Assembly: GCA_002314445.1 (NCBI GenBank)
Contig: DCFX01000094.1
Span: 1 to 44,049, forward strand
Direction of reading: 5' to 3'
DNA: 44,049 bases
Origin: Treponema sp. UBA1793
GTDB taxonomy: Bacteria; Spirochaetota; Spirochaetia; Treponematales; Treponemataceae
Position numbers and translations under genes: made by a program. The notes below the pieces were generated by a model that was not told the origin of the DNA, did no database searches, and saw only the letters and a program-made list of their open reading frames with translations. The first letter of the stretch is position 1. Each line of letters begins with the position of its first letter. This document shows, in pieces, positions 25,258 through 33,088 of the stretch.

Positions 25258-25787
25258 TTCGTAATTACTCCATAGGCGTTTATTAATTTGTCCACCGGCC
25301 ATCTGCCCCGGTTTGCGGGGCTTGTAGAAGGAAGGCAGACCGCCGGCAGATGCGTCAGGGAGCTGCATAATTTCGTGTAGTATTTATATGCCGTTTGTCC
25401 TGTACAATATATGCGGCTGATGGAAGCTCCTGCAAGTATGGCTGAAAAATCATTCGGACGGGGGTTGCGTATGCTTGCGTCCCCGGCACCCGCAATATCG
25501 CAGCCTGCAAGCACATCCCACAGGGCAAGGTGGTGACGAAGAATGAGAGAACGACGTTCTTCAACGGCTTCCTTTTTACCGCTGTTCGCATACAGAAGGC
25601 TTTCTCCGGTTACGGCGGCCAGTACAGGCCAGAATCTGTTCTGCGGATGCATGTAATAAAAACCTGCCTCACGGGATTTTGGAGACGGCATTGTCCCGAG
25701 AATGAGAACGGTACTGTCTTTATCCCAGACAGGCGCGAGCGGATGAATGATGTAAGACGAATCGTGCTGAAATTTCATGGTTTCCAT
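25254..25787 (-). CDS. DNA-deoxyinosine glycosylase, UDG superfamily family 6 type
   Basis: Expected to remove hypoxanthine (deaminated adenine) from DNA. 177 residues from this start. Diagnostic motifs: IIHPLAPVWDKDS, VLILGTMPSPKSRE (family form of motif 1), FYYMHPQNRFWPVLA and LPSTSPANRGRW (motif 2 with SPAN). The start is uncertain: ATGs lie at 25787 and 25778, and an upstream start at 25829 would lie before the probable promoter. An extended -10 TGC-TATATT (25797-25792) ends 4 nt before the first ATG and no Shine-Dalgarno is seen. It is translationally coupled to the YkvA-domain gene. Confidence 0.82.
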   Translation of the reverse strand: METMKFQHDSSYIIHPLAPVWDKDSTVLILGTMPSPKSREAGFYYMHPQNRFWPVLAAVTGESLLYANSGKKEAVEERRSLILRHHLALWDVLAGCDIAGAGDASIRNPRPNDFSAILAGASISRIYCTGQTAYKYYTKLCSSLTHLPAVCLPSTSPANRGRWPVDKLINAYGVITK

Positions 25788-25848
25788 ATAGAATATAGCA
25801 TAAAACAGGTACGGCATGTTACAATACACATACTTTTGGAGGATTTAT

Positions 25849-26763
25849 ATGAATGGTACATCAACAGCAAAAACGTTGATTTTTGCTCCGGCTCTCTTTC
25901 TGGGGGTGTTTTTTCCTGCATCAGCATATGCGGGGGCGCGTACAGACAGTAACGTTTTTCCGGCCTCAGAAATACGGGAAATTGCTGTTGCACTTGCGTC
26001 AGAAGACTTGGAAATACGCACGGGAAATGTCACTGATATCGAAGTTGAATTTGTAACTAAACGGACGAAAGGTATCCCTTCCGCAGAACAGAGCGGAACT
26101 AGTCTGAAAATAAGAAACGTGCCGTATTTTGATGTATTTTATAAGCGCTGCCTTGTCCGCATCACCGTCCCTGAAAATTTCTGTGCAGATCAGCTCACTC
26201 TGACTTCTTCAAGCGGATACATAACTGTGCAGAATATCAAATCGGTACAGGCTGATTTTGAGTCTTCCAGCGGAGCTGTTAATTGTGAATCTTCTGCGAT
26301 ACAGAAAATACTTGCAGTAAAAACTACAAGCGGTTCCATAAAAATAAATAAACTGCAGGTACAGGAACTTTCCTGCAGTTCTTCGAGCGGCAGTATTCAT
26401 ACTGAAGGGCTTTCCTGCGGTAATGCAGCTTTCAAATCGTCAAGCGGCTCCATTGATGCTGATGAAATGACGGCGGGCATGCTGAAAGTAAAAACGACGA
26501 GCGGCAGAGTATCATGTAGCCTGAAAAAGCTTCCTGAGCAGGAGTCCTATGCAGAATCTACGAGCGGAAACATCAGGCTGAATCTGCCGGAAAACGATGG
26601 TTTTTCTGTTTCTGCAGATACAACGTCCGGTATGTACAGAAATGAATTTACCGGTGTGCGACAGGGGCATATTGATCCTTCTCTGAGAGATGTATATAAA
26701 TCAGGTACTGTAAAATTTGTGCTTAAGGCTGCATCAGGTGCAATAACAATCGGAAAAATATAA
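25849..26763 (+). CDS. DUF4097-family secreted protein with repetitive beta-helix
   Basis: 304 residues: a signal peptide (AKTLIFAPALFLGVFFPASA, cleavage near AYA) followed by a DUF4097 (LiaG-like, putative adhesin) domain. From about residue 115 onward a roughly 20-residue rung recurs, each marked by SSSG, TTSG or STSG (SSSGYI, SSSGAV, TTSGSI, SSSGSI twice, TTSGRV, STSGNI, TTSGMY, ASGAI), which predicts a right-handed parallel beta-helix. Related proteins are envelope-associated; the exact role is unknown. The start is set by GGAGG with 6 nt spacing; the in-frame TTG at 25816 is not credible. It is divergent from the glycosylase gene. Confidence 0.82.
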   Translation: MNGTSTAKTLIFAPALFLGVFFPASAYAGARTDSNVFPASEIREIAVALASEDLEIRTGNVTDIEVEFVTKRTKGIPSAEQSGTSLKIRNVPYFDVFYKRCLVRITVPENFCADQLTLTSSSGYITVQNIKSVQADFESSSGAVNCESSAIQKILAVKTTSGSIKINKLQVQELSCSSSSGSIHTEGLSCGNAAFKSSSGSIDADEMTAGMLKVKTTSGRVSCSLKKLPEQESYAESTSGNIRLNLPENDGFSVSADTTSGMYRNEFTGVRQGHIDPSLRDVYKSGTVKFVLKAASGAITIGKI

Positions 26764-26764
26764 A

Positions 26765-26872
26765 CCGGGGCTGCCTGCAAACCTGTTACAGCCTTCTGTA
26801 GAAGGTTCTGCCGGTATCCTGTAAAAAGTCCGCTTCTGAACAAACCTTTCCGGCTTCCGGCAGATTGTTCAG
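26765..26872 (+). terminator. Cluster of hairpins after the DUF4097 gene
   Basis: Complementary segments: GGCTG/CAGCC (26769-26773 and 26789-26793), CCTTCT-GT-AGAAGG (26792-26805) and CTGAACAA/TTGTTCAG (26836-26843 and 26865-26872). There is no T-tract, so termination is only a possibility. No gene is visible in 26764-26999. Confidence 0.35.
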
Positions 26873-26933
26873 CGCGCATGGTGTTTCCTTCTTACGTCCG
26901 CAGCGTCTGCCAGTACCTGCATGAAAAGTCTTA

Positions 26934-26962
26934 TTGTCCAAACTTCAGTATTGCCATATAAT
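26934..26962 (+). promoter_or_regulatory. Promoter for metY
   Basis: -35 TTGTCC at 26934-26939, exactly 17 bp, -10 TATAAT at 26957-26962. The leader of about 30 nt is too short for a SAM riboswitch. TTGAGG acts as Shine-Dalgarno before the ATG. Confidence 0.7.
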
Positions 26963-26999
26963 TTATCAACAAAAGTATAAAATCTATTTGAGGTAAAAT

Positions 27000-28277
27000 A
27001 TGGAAATCGAGACAAAATGCCTGCATGCGGGATATGAACCTAAAAACGGCGAACCGCGAGTTGTGCCAATCGTTCAGAGCACAACGTATAAATTTGATTC
27101 ATGCGACCACGTTGCCGCCCTTTTTGACAAGCCGACTGAGTTTATGTACTCTCGTTTTGCGAATCCGACATGCGACGCTGTAGAGAAAAAAATTGCAGCA
27201 CTCGAAGGCGGCGTTGGCTGTATGCTTACAACAAGCGGGCAGGCTGCATCTCTCCTTTCCATACTCAACGTCTGTTCTGCCGGCGACAGCTTTATAGCAA
27301 GCTCATCGATTTACGGCGGTACAATCAATCTGTTCGGTTTTACCCTGAAGAAGCTGGGAATCGAATGTATCTGGGTTGATGTAGATTCATCGTACGATGA
27401 AATCATCAGAGCCTTTAAAACGAATACAAAAGCTGTTTTCGGAGAGACAATTGCCAATCCGGCTCTCACAGTATTCGATTTTGAAGCGTGGGCAAAGGCC
27501 GCACATGAAAAACACGTACCGCTTATTATAGACAATACATTCGCCACTCCCATTCTCTGCCGGCCGTTTGAATGGGGTGCCGATATTATCGTGCATTCGA
27601 CGACAAAATATATGGACGGCCACGCGGTGCAGGGCGGCGGTGCCATTGTAGACAGCGGAAATTTTGACTGGACGGCAGCATATAAAGCTACGGGCTTTTT
27701 TGCGGACTTCGTTGAGCCGGACCCGAGCTATCATGGGCTTACCTATACAAAGGATTTCGGCAAAGCGGCGTACATTGTAAAGGCCCGCACCCAGCTCATG
27801 CGGGATTTCGGCTGCTATCCGGCAGCAAATTCCGCCTTTCTGCTCAATCTGGGGCTTGAAACGCTGCCGGTCCGCATGAAACTGTATTGTGAAAACGCAA
27901 TGGCCGTTGCCCGTTATTTTCAGAAGAGCGATAAGATTGCGTCTGTTACATATCCGGGACTGCCTGGCGATAAATATCACGCGCTTGCAGAAAAATATCT
28001 TCCCGCCGGAGCGAGCGGCGTTATTACAATCAGTATAAAGGGAGGGCGTTCTGCGGCCGTGCGCTTTATGGATTCATTGAAGCTCGCAACTGACGAAGTG
28101 CACGTTGCAGATATACGTACCTGTGTTCTTCACCCGGCTTCGTCAACGCACCGCCAGCTTTCCGATGAGCAGCTTTCTGCGGCAGGTATTGACGGCGGTA
28201 TGGTACGGTTCAGCTGCGGTCTGGAAAACATCAACGACATACTGGCTGATATAGACAGAGGACTTTCTGCAATCTGA
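27000..28277 (+). CDS. metY: O-acetylhomoserine sulfhydrylase
   Basis: PLP enzyme of the Cys/Met metabolism family that makes homocysteine (or methionine) from O-acetylhomoserine and sulfide. 425 residues, the longer MetY size rather than the roughly 380-400 of MetB/MetC. Motifs: ETKCLHAGYEPKNGEPRVVP, FMYSRFANPTCDAVEKK, LTTSGQAA, and the PLP lysine at about K203 in HSTTKYMDGHA. The C-terminal LHPASSTHRQLS is typical. A serine acetyltransferase is encoded 14 kb downstream, giving a second sulfide-incorporating route. The M15-like gene follows after 15 bp. Confidence 0.92.
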   Translation: MEIETKCLHAGYEPKNGEPRVVPIVQSTTYKFDSCDHVAALFDKPTEFMYSRFANPTCDAVEKKIAALEGGVGCMLTTSGQAASLLSILNVCSAGDSFIASSSIYGGTINLFGFTLKKLGIECIWVDVDSSYDEIIRAFKTNTKAVFGETIANPALTVFDFEAWAKAAHEKHVPLIIDNTFATPILCRPFEWGADIIVHSTTKYMDGHAVQGGGAIVDSGNFDWTAAYKATGFFADFVEPDPSYHGLTYTKDFGKAAYIVKARTQLMRDFGCYPAANSAFLLNLGLETLPVRMKLYCENAMAVARYFQKSDKIASVTYPGLPGDKYHALAEKYLPAGASGVITISIKGGRSAAVRFMDSLKLATDEVHVADIRTCVLHPASSTHRQLSDEQLSAAGIDGGMVRFSCGLENINDILADIDRGLSAI

Positions 28278-28292
28278 TTTATTTGTCGTAAC

Positions 28293-29258
28293 ATGCAGGT
28301 AAGAAATAAATTGAACCTTTTATTGCTTCTTCTCTTTTGTCCGGCCGGAGCCGGACTTCTTTCTGCTTCGCAGACGTACATTCCGTTTGTTCCGCCTGCC
28401 GGTTCTGCTGCCGTTGCCGCAACAGCAGAAAATCCGGCGGTGAGAGAACTCAAGCTGCTTAAGATGTCTTATCCGGATGTCGGGTTCAGCATGCAGTACG
28501 ATCTGTCAGAAGGTGACTGGTGCCTCTCCGTTACGAACTACGGGAAGACGACAAAATTGTACCGCGACGGCGGACGGTATGTAACGGCCGCTCAGCTGGC
28601 TGGAAAGGTAAAATACCGTCCGGTGCTTTGTCCGTATGAACACAGTCTGTCTGATCCCTTGTTTTTTTCCGACGAAAAAATCGCATATATAAAATCGTAC
28701 AGCTCCGGTTCTCCGGCCGGCGACGGGGCCGTTATAAGTACGGCACTTTTTTCCGCAATTTATGACGCAGCGACACAACCTGCAGTCGAAAGCCATCTTA
28801 CGAAAATATTGTTCCTCGGGAAGCCGACGACTGTGCACGAGCGAATCGTGCAGCCGCTTATGCGCGTTGAAGCCAGAATTAAAAAACTTGCATTAACCGT
28901 TCCCTCTGTTGCGGAATTCTGTAATACACTTCTCAGCACCGACTCGTACGGATGGTCTCCTGCGTATGATGCAGATTCCCGTTCGTTCCGCAGCTACGGT
29001 ATAGGCCTCGACCTTCTGCCGAAAGGGTGGGAGGATAAAGTTTTGTACTGGAAAAATGAACAAACCAAAACCGGCGACAAATGGATGCTGACTCCCCTTT
29101 CAAAACGATGGATGCCGCCTGAAGCGGTAATCAGAGCTTTTGAAGAGGAAGGTTTTGTCTGGGGTGGACGGAGAATCGTCTGGAACAACATGCATTTCGA
29201 ATATCATCCTGAACTTGTTAATGCCGGCAGCGACAGCAGTTCTGTCGCTGCTTACTGA
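28293..29258 (+). CDS. Secreted M15-type peptidase-like protein with an altered zinc site
   Basis: 321 residues with a signal peptide (LNLLLLLLFCPAGAGLLSA). The C-terminal domain resembles M15 peptidases acting on peptidoglycan (SFRSYGIGLDLLPKGW ... GFVWGGRRIVWNNMHFEYHPEL). The family motif SxHxxGxAxD aligns with SFRSYGIGLD, so the first zinc ligand His is Arg and the Ala is Gly; the Asp and the distal MHFE are kept. It may therefore be inactive, or bind metal differently. There is no Shine-Dalgarno; it lies 15 bp after metY and may depend on its transcript. Its stop touches that of the convergent methyltransferase gene. Confidence 0.72.
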   Translation: MQVRNKLNLLLLLLFCPAGAGLLSASQTYIPFVPPAGSAAVAATAENPAVRELKLLKMSYPDVGFSMQYDLSEGDWCLSVTNYGKTTKLYRDGGRYVTAAQLAGKVKYRPVLCPYEHSLSDPLFFSDEKIAYIKSYSSGSPAGDGAVISTALFSAIYDAATQPAVESHLTKILFLGKPTTVHERIVQPLMRVEARIKKLALTVPSVAEFCNTLLSTDSYGWSPAYDADSRSFRSYGIGLDLLPKGWEDKVLYWKNEQTKTGDKWMLTPLSKRWMPPEAVIRAFEEEGFVWGGRRIVWNNMHFEYHPELVNAGSDSSSVAAY

Positions 29259-30539
29259 TCAGCAGTTTTCAGTAAGCCTGTAATACGCCAATGAACCGCC
29301 AAAGCCTTTAACTGTTTTTCCGCTGCCCTCGGTATATCCCGTCATAATGCGTTTTACCCGTTCGTATGCAATATCCGCTATAGTATGAAATGATGAACCT
29401 GATGCACTTTCTGCAGACTGAATGAGTATACATTTCCGCGTACCACCGTCACGTTTGTTCATCCGGAGCACCGCATCAAGTGTTGTCCCGCTTCCTGCAA
29501 AGAAATCAAGTATTACGGCATCGCTGCCTGTCTGCGTCATTGTAAGCAGATAGGCAATCAGATTCACCGGTTTCGGATTGGCAAATGCATTTTTTACACA
29601 GAGTACGTTGTCAAGATATTTTTGCGCTTCACGGGTAGAATCAGCACATTCAATAATATTCCGCGGAATGACAGGACTATCTTCCCCATTAAAAATCTTT
29701 TTGCGGGGCACACTACTGCATTCCGGAGCCGGTCCCCAGTAAATACGGTTTTCTGCAATAAGTTTTTCCAGCTCTTCCTGTCCGCAGAGCCACTGTCTTG
29801 TCCATTTTTTCCCTGAAGGCGAAGTAATCGAAAAATAGTTGTGGTGATTCTGATTCGAGCGCCGTTCTGTAAAGGAAATGCTCCCCGAAAACCACGGACC
29901 ACGTTCATCGTTATCAACGTTTGTCTTTGCCCAGCCCGTTTTTTCTACGGAGGCGAATTCCGCAAGCTGCTTTTTATTTTTTGCATAGCAGACCGTATGC
30001 TGTTCCATCGTACGCGACCATTTGTCTTTTTTGCCTTTTCCGTGCAGATACATGAAGTCGTTCACATAATTATTTTCACCGAATATGGAGTCGCACAACA
30101 GACGAAGACGGCAGTATTCATCATCGCTTATTGAAATAAAAATACAACCGTTTTCTGCGAGCAGATCGTGTGCAAGCGAAAGCCGTCTCTGCATGAAAGA
30201 GAGCCACATGCTGTGGCGGACTGGATCGTTTTGAGCTGTATGCGTCCCATCCGGCATATGCTTCAGGAATCTGCTGTCCCTGTAGGTGAAAGTGCTGCTT
30301 CCTGTATTATACGGCGGATCGGTGTACATAAGGCTGATTTTTCCGCGCCACCCGGTAAGCAGACACTTCATCGCAGGATAATTATCACCTTCGATGAAAA
30401 TATGTTCAGTTATTCCGTCCGCGGTGCTGATAGATTTTGCGGAATCTTTTTTGAGCATATAATCTGAACCGGATTTATTGTCGGCTGCTTCCGGAATATC
30501 GAACCATTCAAGACCGTATTGCATTGTTTTGTCAGCCAT
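29259..30539 (-). CDS. Site-specific DNA methyltransferase (N6-adenine, beta class, type III Mod-like)
   Basis: 426 residues. Motif IV, LMYTDPPYNTGSST, comes before motif I, LDFFAGSGTTLDAV, the beta-class order; DPPY indicates N6-adenine methylation. The target-recognition part lies between them, with the aromatic block WTRQWLCGQEELEKLI typical of Mod-like enzymes. Full-length type III Mod proteins are usually 500-700 residues, so this is compact. No restriction subunit (Res helicase/nuclease) lies on either side: neighbours are the M15-like gene and a tRNA. No simple repeat tract suggesting phase variation is seen. It may be a solitary epigenetic methylase or relic of a lost system. Confidence 0.85.
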   Translation of the reverse strand: MADKTMQYGLEWFDIPEAADNKSGSDYMLKKDSAKSISTADGITEHIFIEGDNYPAMKCLLTGWRGKISLMYTDPPYNTGSSTFTYRDSRFLKHMPDGTHTAQNDPVRHSMWLSFMQRRLSLAHDLLAENGCIFISISDDEYCRLRLLCDSIFGENNYVNDFMYLHGKGKKDKWSRTMEQHTVCYAKNKKQLAEFASVEKTGWAKTNVDNDERGPWFSGSISFTERRSNQNHHNYFSITSPSGKKWTRQWLCGQEELEKLIAENRIYWGPAPECSSVPRKKIFNGEDSPVIPRNIIECADSTREAQKYLDNVLCVKNAFANPKPVNLIAYLLTMTQTGSDAVILDFFAGSGTTLDAVLRMNKRDGGTRKCILIQSAESASGSSFHTIADIAYERVKRIMTGYTEGSGKTVKGFGGSLAYYRLTENC

Positions 30540-30667
30540 TGTGTTTATTCATGCGGAAGGGTTATACCACAGCAATTGTGCGTAATAAAGGATATAAAAT
30601 TCCGGCTGCGATACCTCAAAAGAACAACACACCCTGAAGCCTGCAGAGAAGTGTTGTCTGCATAAAA

Positions 30668-30694
30668 AAACAGATGCTGTTACAGCATCTGTTT
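30668..30694 (-). terminator. Intrinsic terminator of tRNA-Thr(CGT)
   Basis: On the minus strand AAACAGATGCTG-TAA-CAGCATCTGTTT, a perfect 12-bp stem followed by a run of Ts, beginning 2 nt after the tRNA end. Confidence 0.9.
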
Positions 30695-30695
30695 C

Positions 30696-30768
30696 AGCCA
30701 ACAGAGGGACTTGAACCTTCCACCTCCGCATTACGAATGCGATGCTCTACCAGATGAGCTATGTTGGC
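30696..30768 (-). tRNA. tRNA-Thr (anticodon CGT)
   Basis: 73 nt. Acceptor GCCAACA pairs with TGTTGGC, the D stem is GCTC/GAGC, the anticodon stem TCGCA/TGCGG encloses loop TTCGTAA with anticodon CGT (reads ACG), and the T loop is GGTTCAAGTC with its stem. The discriminator is T and CCA is not encoded, so it must be added after transcription. Confidence 0.93.
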
Positions 30769-30780
30769 AAATGTAGACAG

Positions 30781-30810
30781 AGTATATCAGATTTCCGCTC
30801 AGGCGGTCAA
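30781..30810 (-). promoter_or_regulatory. Promoter of tRNA-Thr(CGT)
   Basis: Minus strand: -35 TTGACC (30810-30805), 18-bp spacer, extended -10 TGA-TATACT (30786-30781), 12 nt before the tRNA 5' end. Confidence 0.7.
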
Positions 30811-30816
30811 TACGTT

Positions 30817-32064
30817 TTACTTGTGCAGCATGTTTCCTGCACGTGTATCGACAATGCGCTTCATATCGGCAATGTTCGCTATGAGCATATAGTTGTCGTA
30901 TATTTCGATTTTCCGTTTTTCAACGAATTTATTAACTTCGTCCCGTGTCGTGTCCAGGGGAAGGCCTGCCCAGTGTGCAAGGTCTGCCGTCGTAAGATTG
31001 AATTTGCGCTGGCGCTCATTCGGATTTGCGGGCGGATTCATTTCGTCGAACATAAGAAATACATCTGCAAGTCTTGCCTGCAGATCTTTTATAACAAGAA
31101 TCCGGAATCGTCGTTTCTGATCATAAATGCGTTTGCAGAACAGTTTAAGAAGGATAACCGCGATTTGAGGGTTGCCCGTTATGAGCAGTTCAAAATTTTC
31201 TTTGTTGAATTCAAGGCATTTTACATTACCGATTGCGACGCATGTAGCAGAACGCGGAGAATTGTCGAGTATAGCCATTTCTCCGAAAAATTCTCCGGGT
31301 TTCAGTATATCAATATTCTTTTTTGCGCCGTTCAGGCATTTGACAAGCTGGACTCGTCCCGACTGGATAAGGTAAAAATTATTCCCCGGTTCAAATTCAC
31401 TGATAATTACATTGCCCGGCTTATACTTTTTTGCAAAACGTTCAAACGCAGGCAGTGAAAACTGTTTGAGGGCACCGGCAGAATCGTTTACGTCTGAAGT
31501 ATTGTCTTCAGCCTTGTTTAGTGCTTTCTCTTTTTCGCAGCGGAGTTTTGCATCTGCGTACAGTTTTGAAACTTCTTCCTTTTTTTCAGTATCAGGGTAA
31601 AAAGACAGAAATTTTGAACAGACATCGCAGCAGGAAAGATACTGATCATCGTCATAGAAACTCTTTGCAACGGCTATCATTCCCGTCTGCTGATCTTCCG
31701 ATACGTTGTTGAGTATGGCTTCCGTTTTTTTATGAATCAGGCGGAGCTGGTTTGAAGATACCCTGAGCATCTTCATAATGATCTGTTTATTACCGCTGAA
31801 AATCAGTTCAAATTCCTGAACTGTCATGATTATCGCTACACTTTCTGTAAGTACGGTGGCAGTCTCTTCACGGGGAAAATGTCCAAGTGCTGATTTTACG
31901 CCGAAAAATTCGCCGCTTTTGACTTGTTCTGTGACGGGCTGATTTGTTTCAACATCTATACTTGTAAGCAGGAGAATACCTTTCTGAAGGATGAAAACAC
32001 GCTCATCCTTGTCTCCTGCAAAATAGACAATTGACCCTTTCGTATATTGCATCGCTTTAGGCAT
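30817..32064 (-). CDS. Double cyclic-nucleotide-binding regulator with C-terminal HTH
   Basis: 415 residues with two cNMP-binding domains (about 8-115 and 215-325), a TPR-like helical linker between them (about 120-175, AKSFYDDDQYLSCCDVCSKF) and a Crp-type winged helix at the C-terminus (LTTADLAHWAGLPLDTTRDE). The second domain has a complete phosphate-binding cassette (FFGEMAILDNSPRSAT). The first reads FFGVKSALGHFPREETAT, without the ribose-binding Glu, so it may not bind cyclic nucleotide. It is probably a transcription factor, although a signalling adaptor is possible. The start follows GAGGA with 7 nt spacing. It is divergent from the PHP gene. Confidence 0.82.
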   Translation of the reverse strand: MPKAMQYTKGSIVYFAGDKDERVFILQKGILLLTSIDVETNQPVTEQVKSGEFFGVKSALGHFPREETATVLTESVAIIMTVQEFELIFSGNKQIIMKMLRVSSNQLRLIHKKTEAILNNVSEDQQTGMIAVAKSFYDDDQYLSCCDVCSKFLSFYPDTEKKEEVSKLYADAKLRCEKEKALNKAEDNTSDVNDSAGALKQFSLPAFERFAKKYKPGNVIISEFEPGNNFYLIQSGRVQLVKCLNGAKKNIDILKPGEFFGEMAILDNSPRSATCVAIGNVKCLEFNKENFELLITGNPQIAVILLKLFCKRIYDQKRRFRILVIKDLQARLADVFLMFDEMNPPANPNERQRKFNLTTADLAHWAGLPLDTTRDEVNKFVEKRKIEIYDNYMLIANIADMKRIVDTRAGNMLHK

Positions 32065-32122
32065 AGAAAATCCTCATCCCATCAACTATTTTAACATGAT
32101 ATCACAAAAAATCTATTTATGC

Positions 32123-32128
32123 TATTCT
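32123..32128 (+). promoter_or_regulatory. Extended -10 of the PHP gene, near-leaderless
   Basis: TGC-TATTCT, with the hexamer at 32123-32128, ends 9 nt before the ATG at 32138. No Shine-Dalgarno is present. A clear -35 was not found. Confidence 0.45.
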
Positions 32129-32137
32129 ATCTCAATT

Positions 32138-32986
32138 ATGATAGATTTGCATACACATACGAATGCTTCCGACGGACAATATTCTCCGTCGGAACTGGTG
32201 CAAAAAGCGGCGGAAAGGGGAATCTCTGTGCTTGCTGTGACCGACCATGATACGGTCGCAGGGATTGAGGAAGCTGCCCTTGCTGCAAAAAAAAATGATA
32301 TAACGTTCGTTCCCGGTATTGAGCTGAATATAAAATGGCCTACCGGAGAATTTCATTTACTCGGATTGGGGCTCCGCAGTGTTTCATCGTCTCTACAGGA
32401 AATTATTGTACGGCTTCAACAGAACAGGCAGGAAAGAAATATTCAGATGATAGATAAGATGAAGGCTGACGGAATTGACGCATCTTATGAAGACCTTCAA
32501 TCCCTGTATCCTGAACGCCCGATCGGCCGGCCTCATTTTGCAGCGTACCTCGTGCAGAAAAAAATTGTACGCAACAGCCAGCAGGCTTTCGATAAATATC
32601 TGGCGAAAGGGCGTAAGTGGTATGTTGAGCGCGACGGTGCAAATCTTGATGAAGCGATACAGGCAATAGTTGATTCAGACGGAGTTCCCGTTATAGCGCA
32701 TCCGCTTTCGCTGTACCTGTCGTGGGGCAGGATGGACGATGTTCTTGAAGATATACACAGCCGGGGAGTAGAGGGGCTTGAAGCTTATCATCCCGGTGCC
32801 AGAAAAGTTGACTGCGTACGTCTTGAAAAACTCGCCCGGGATCATAATTTCTTTGTTACAGCAGGCAGTGATTTTCACGGTGAAAAAATCCGCGCGGACA
32901 GAAAAATCGGTTATACGTGCGGAGATAAAAAAATCGAGGACAGATTCTATACAGACGAATTATTGCCCCGCCTTAACGAAAAATAA
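32138..32986 (+). CDS. PHP-domain metal-dependent phosphoesterase (TrpH/RnaAM type)
   Basis: 282 residues of the stand-alone PHP family, which includes 3',5'-nucleoside bisphosphate phosphatase and 5'-3' exonuclease activities. Metal-binding motifs are complete: IDLHTHTNASDGQYSP, AVTDHDTVAG, FVPGIELNIKW, VPVIAHPLS and AGSDFHGEK. The start at 32138 puts the first HTH motif four residues in, as in homologues; the longer frame from 32096 would begin before the promoter. Exact substrate is not decidable from sequence. comM follows 102 bp later. Confidence 0.87.
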   Translation: MIDLHTHTNASDGQYSPSELVQKAAERGISVLAVTDHDTVAGIEEAALAAKKNDITFVPGIELNIKWPTGEFHLLGLGLRSVSSSLQEIIVRLQQNRQERNIQMIDKMKADGIDASYEDLQSLYPERPIGRPHFAAYLVQKKIVRNSQQAFDKYLAKGRKWYVERDGANLDEAIQAIVDSDGVPVIAHPLSLYLSWGRMDDVLEDIHSRGVEGLEAYHPGARKVDCVRLEKLARDHNFFVTAGSDFHGEKIRADRKIGYTCGDKKIEDRFYTDELLPRLNEK

Positions 32987-33026
32987 TCAGCTTACAGCTA
33001 TTTGTTTGAAAAAACTGCAAAAAACC

Positions 33027-33077
33027 GCGTAAAAAAGTAATGTGCAGACAATCTTTATTGTGGAAGATTTTTTACGC
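33027..33077 (+). promoter_or_regulatory. Leader hairpin abutting the comM ribosome-binding site
   Basis: GCGTAAAAAA (33027-33036) pairs with TTTTTTACGC (33068-33077); inside, CAAT-CTTT-ATTG (33049-33060) forms a second small stem. The AGGAG Shine-Dalgarno of comM begins at the next base. The T6 followed by ACGC is not a standard terminator tail for the PHP gene, so translational control is as likely. Confidence 0.4.
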
Positions 33078-33088
33078 AGGAGCGAAAC

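Noticed and set aside
26963..26999. SAM riboswitch before metY
   Set aside because: A good promoter leaves only about 30 nt of leader, far too short.
29259..30768. Genomic island at tRNA-Thr(CGT) carrying the methyltransferase
   Set aside because: No integrase and no direct repeat of the tRNA 3' end was found near the methyltransferase; flanking genes look like ordinary chromosomal genes.
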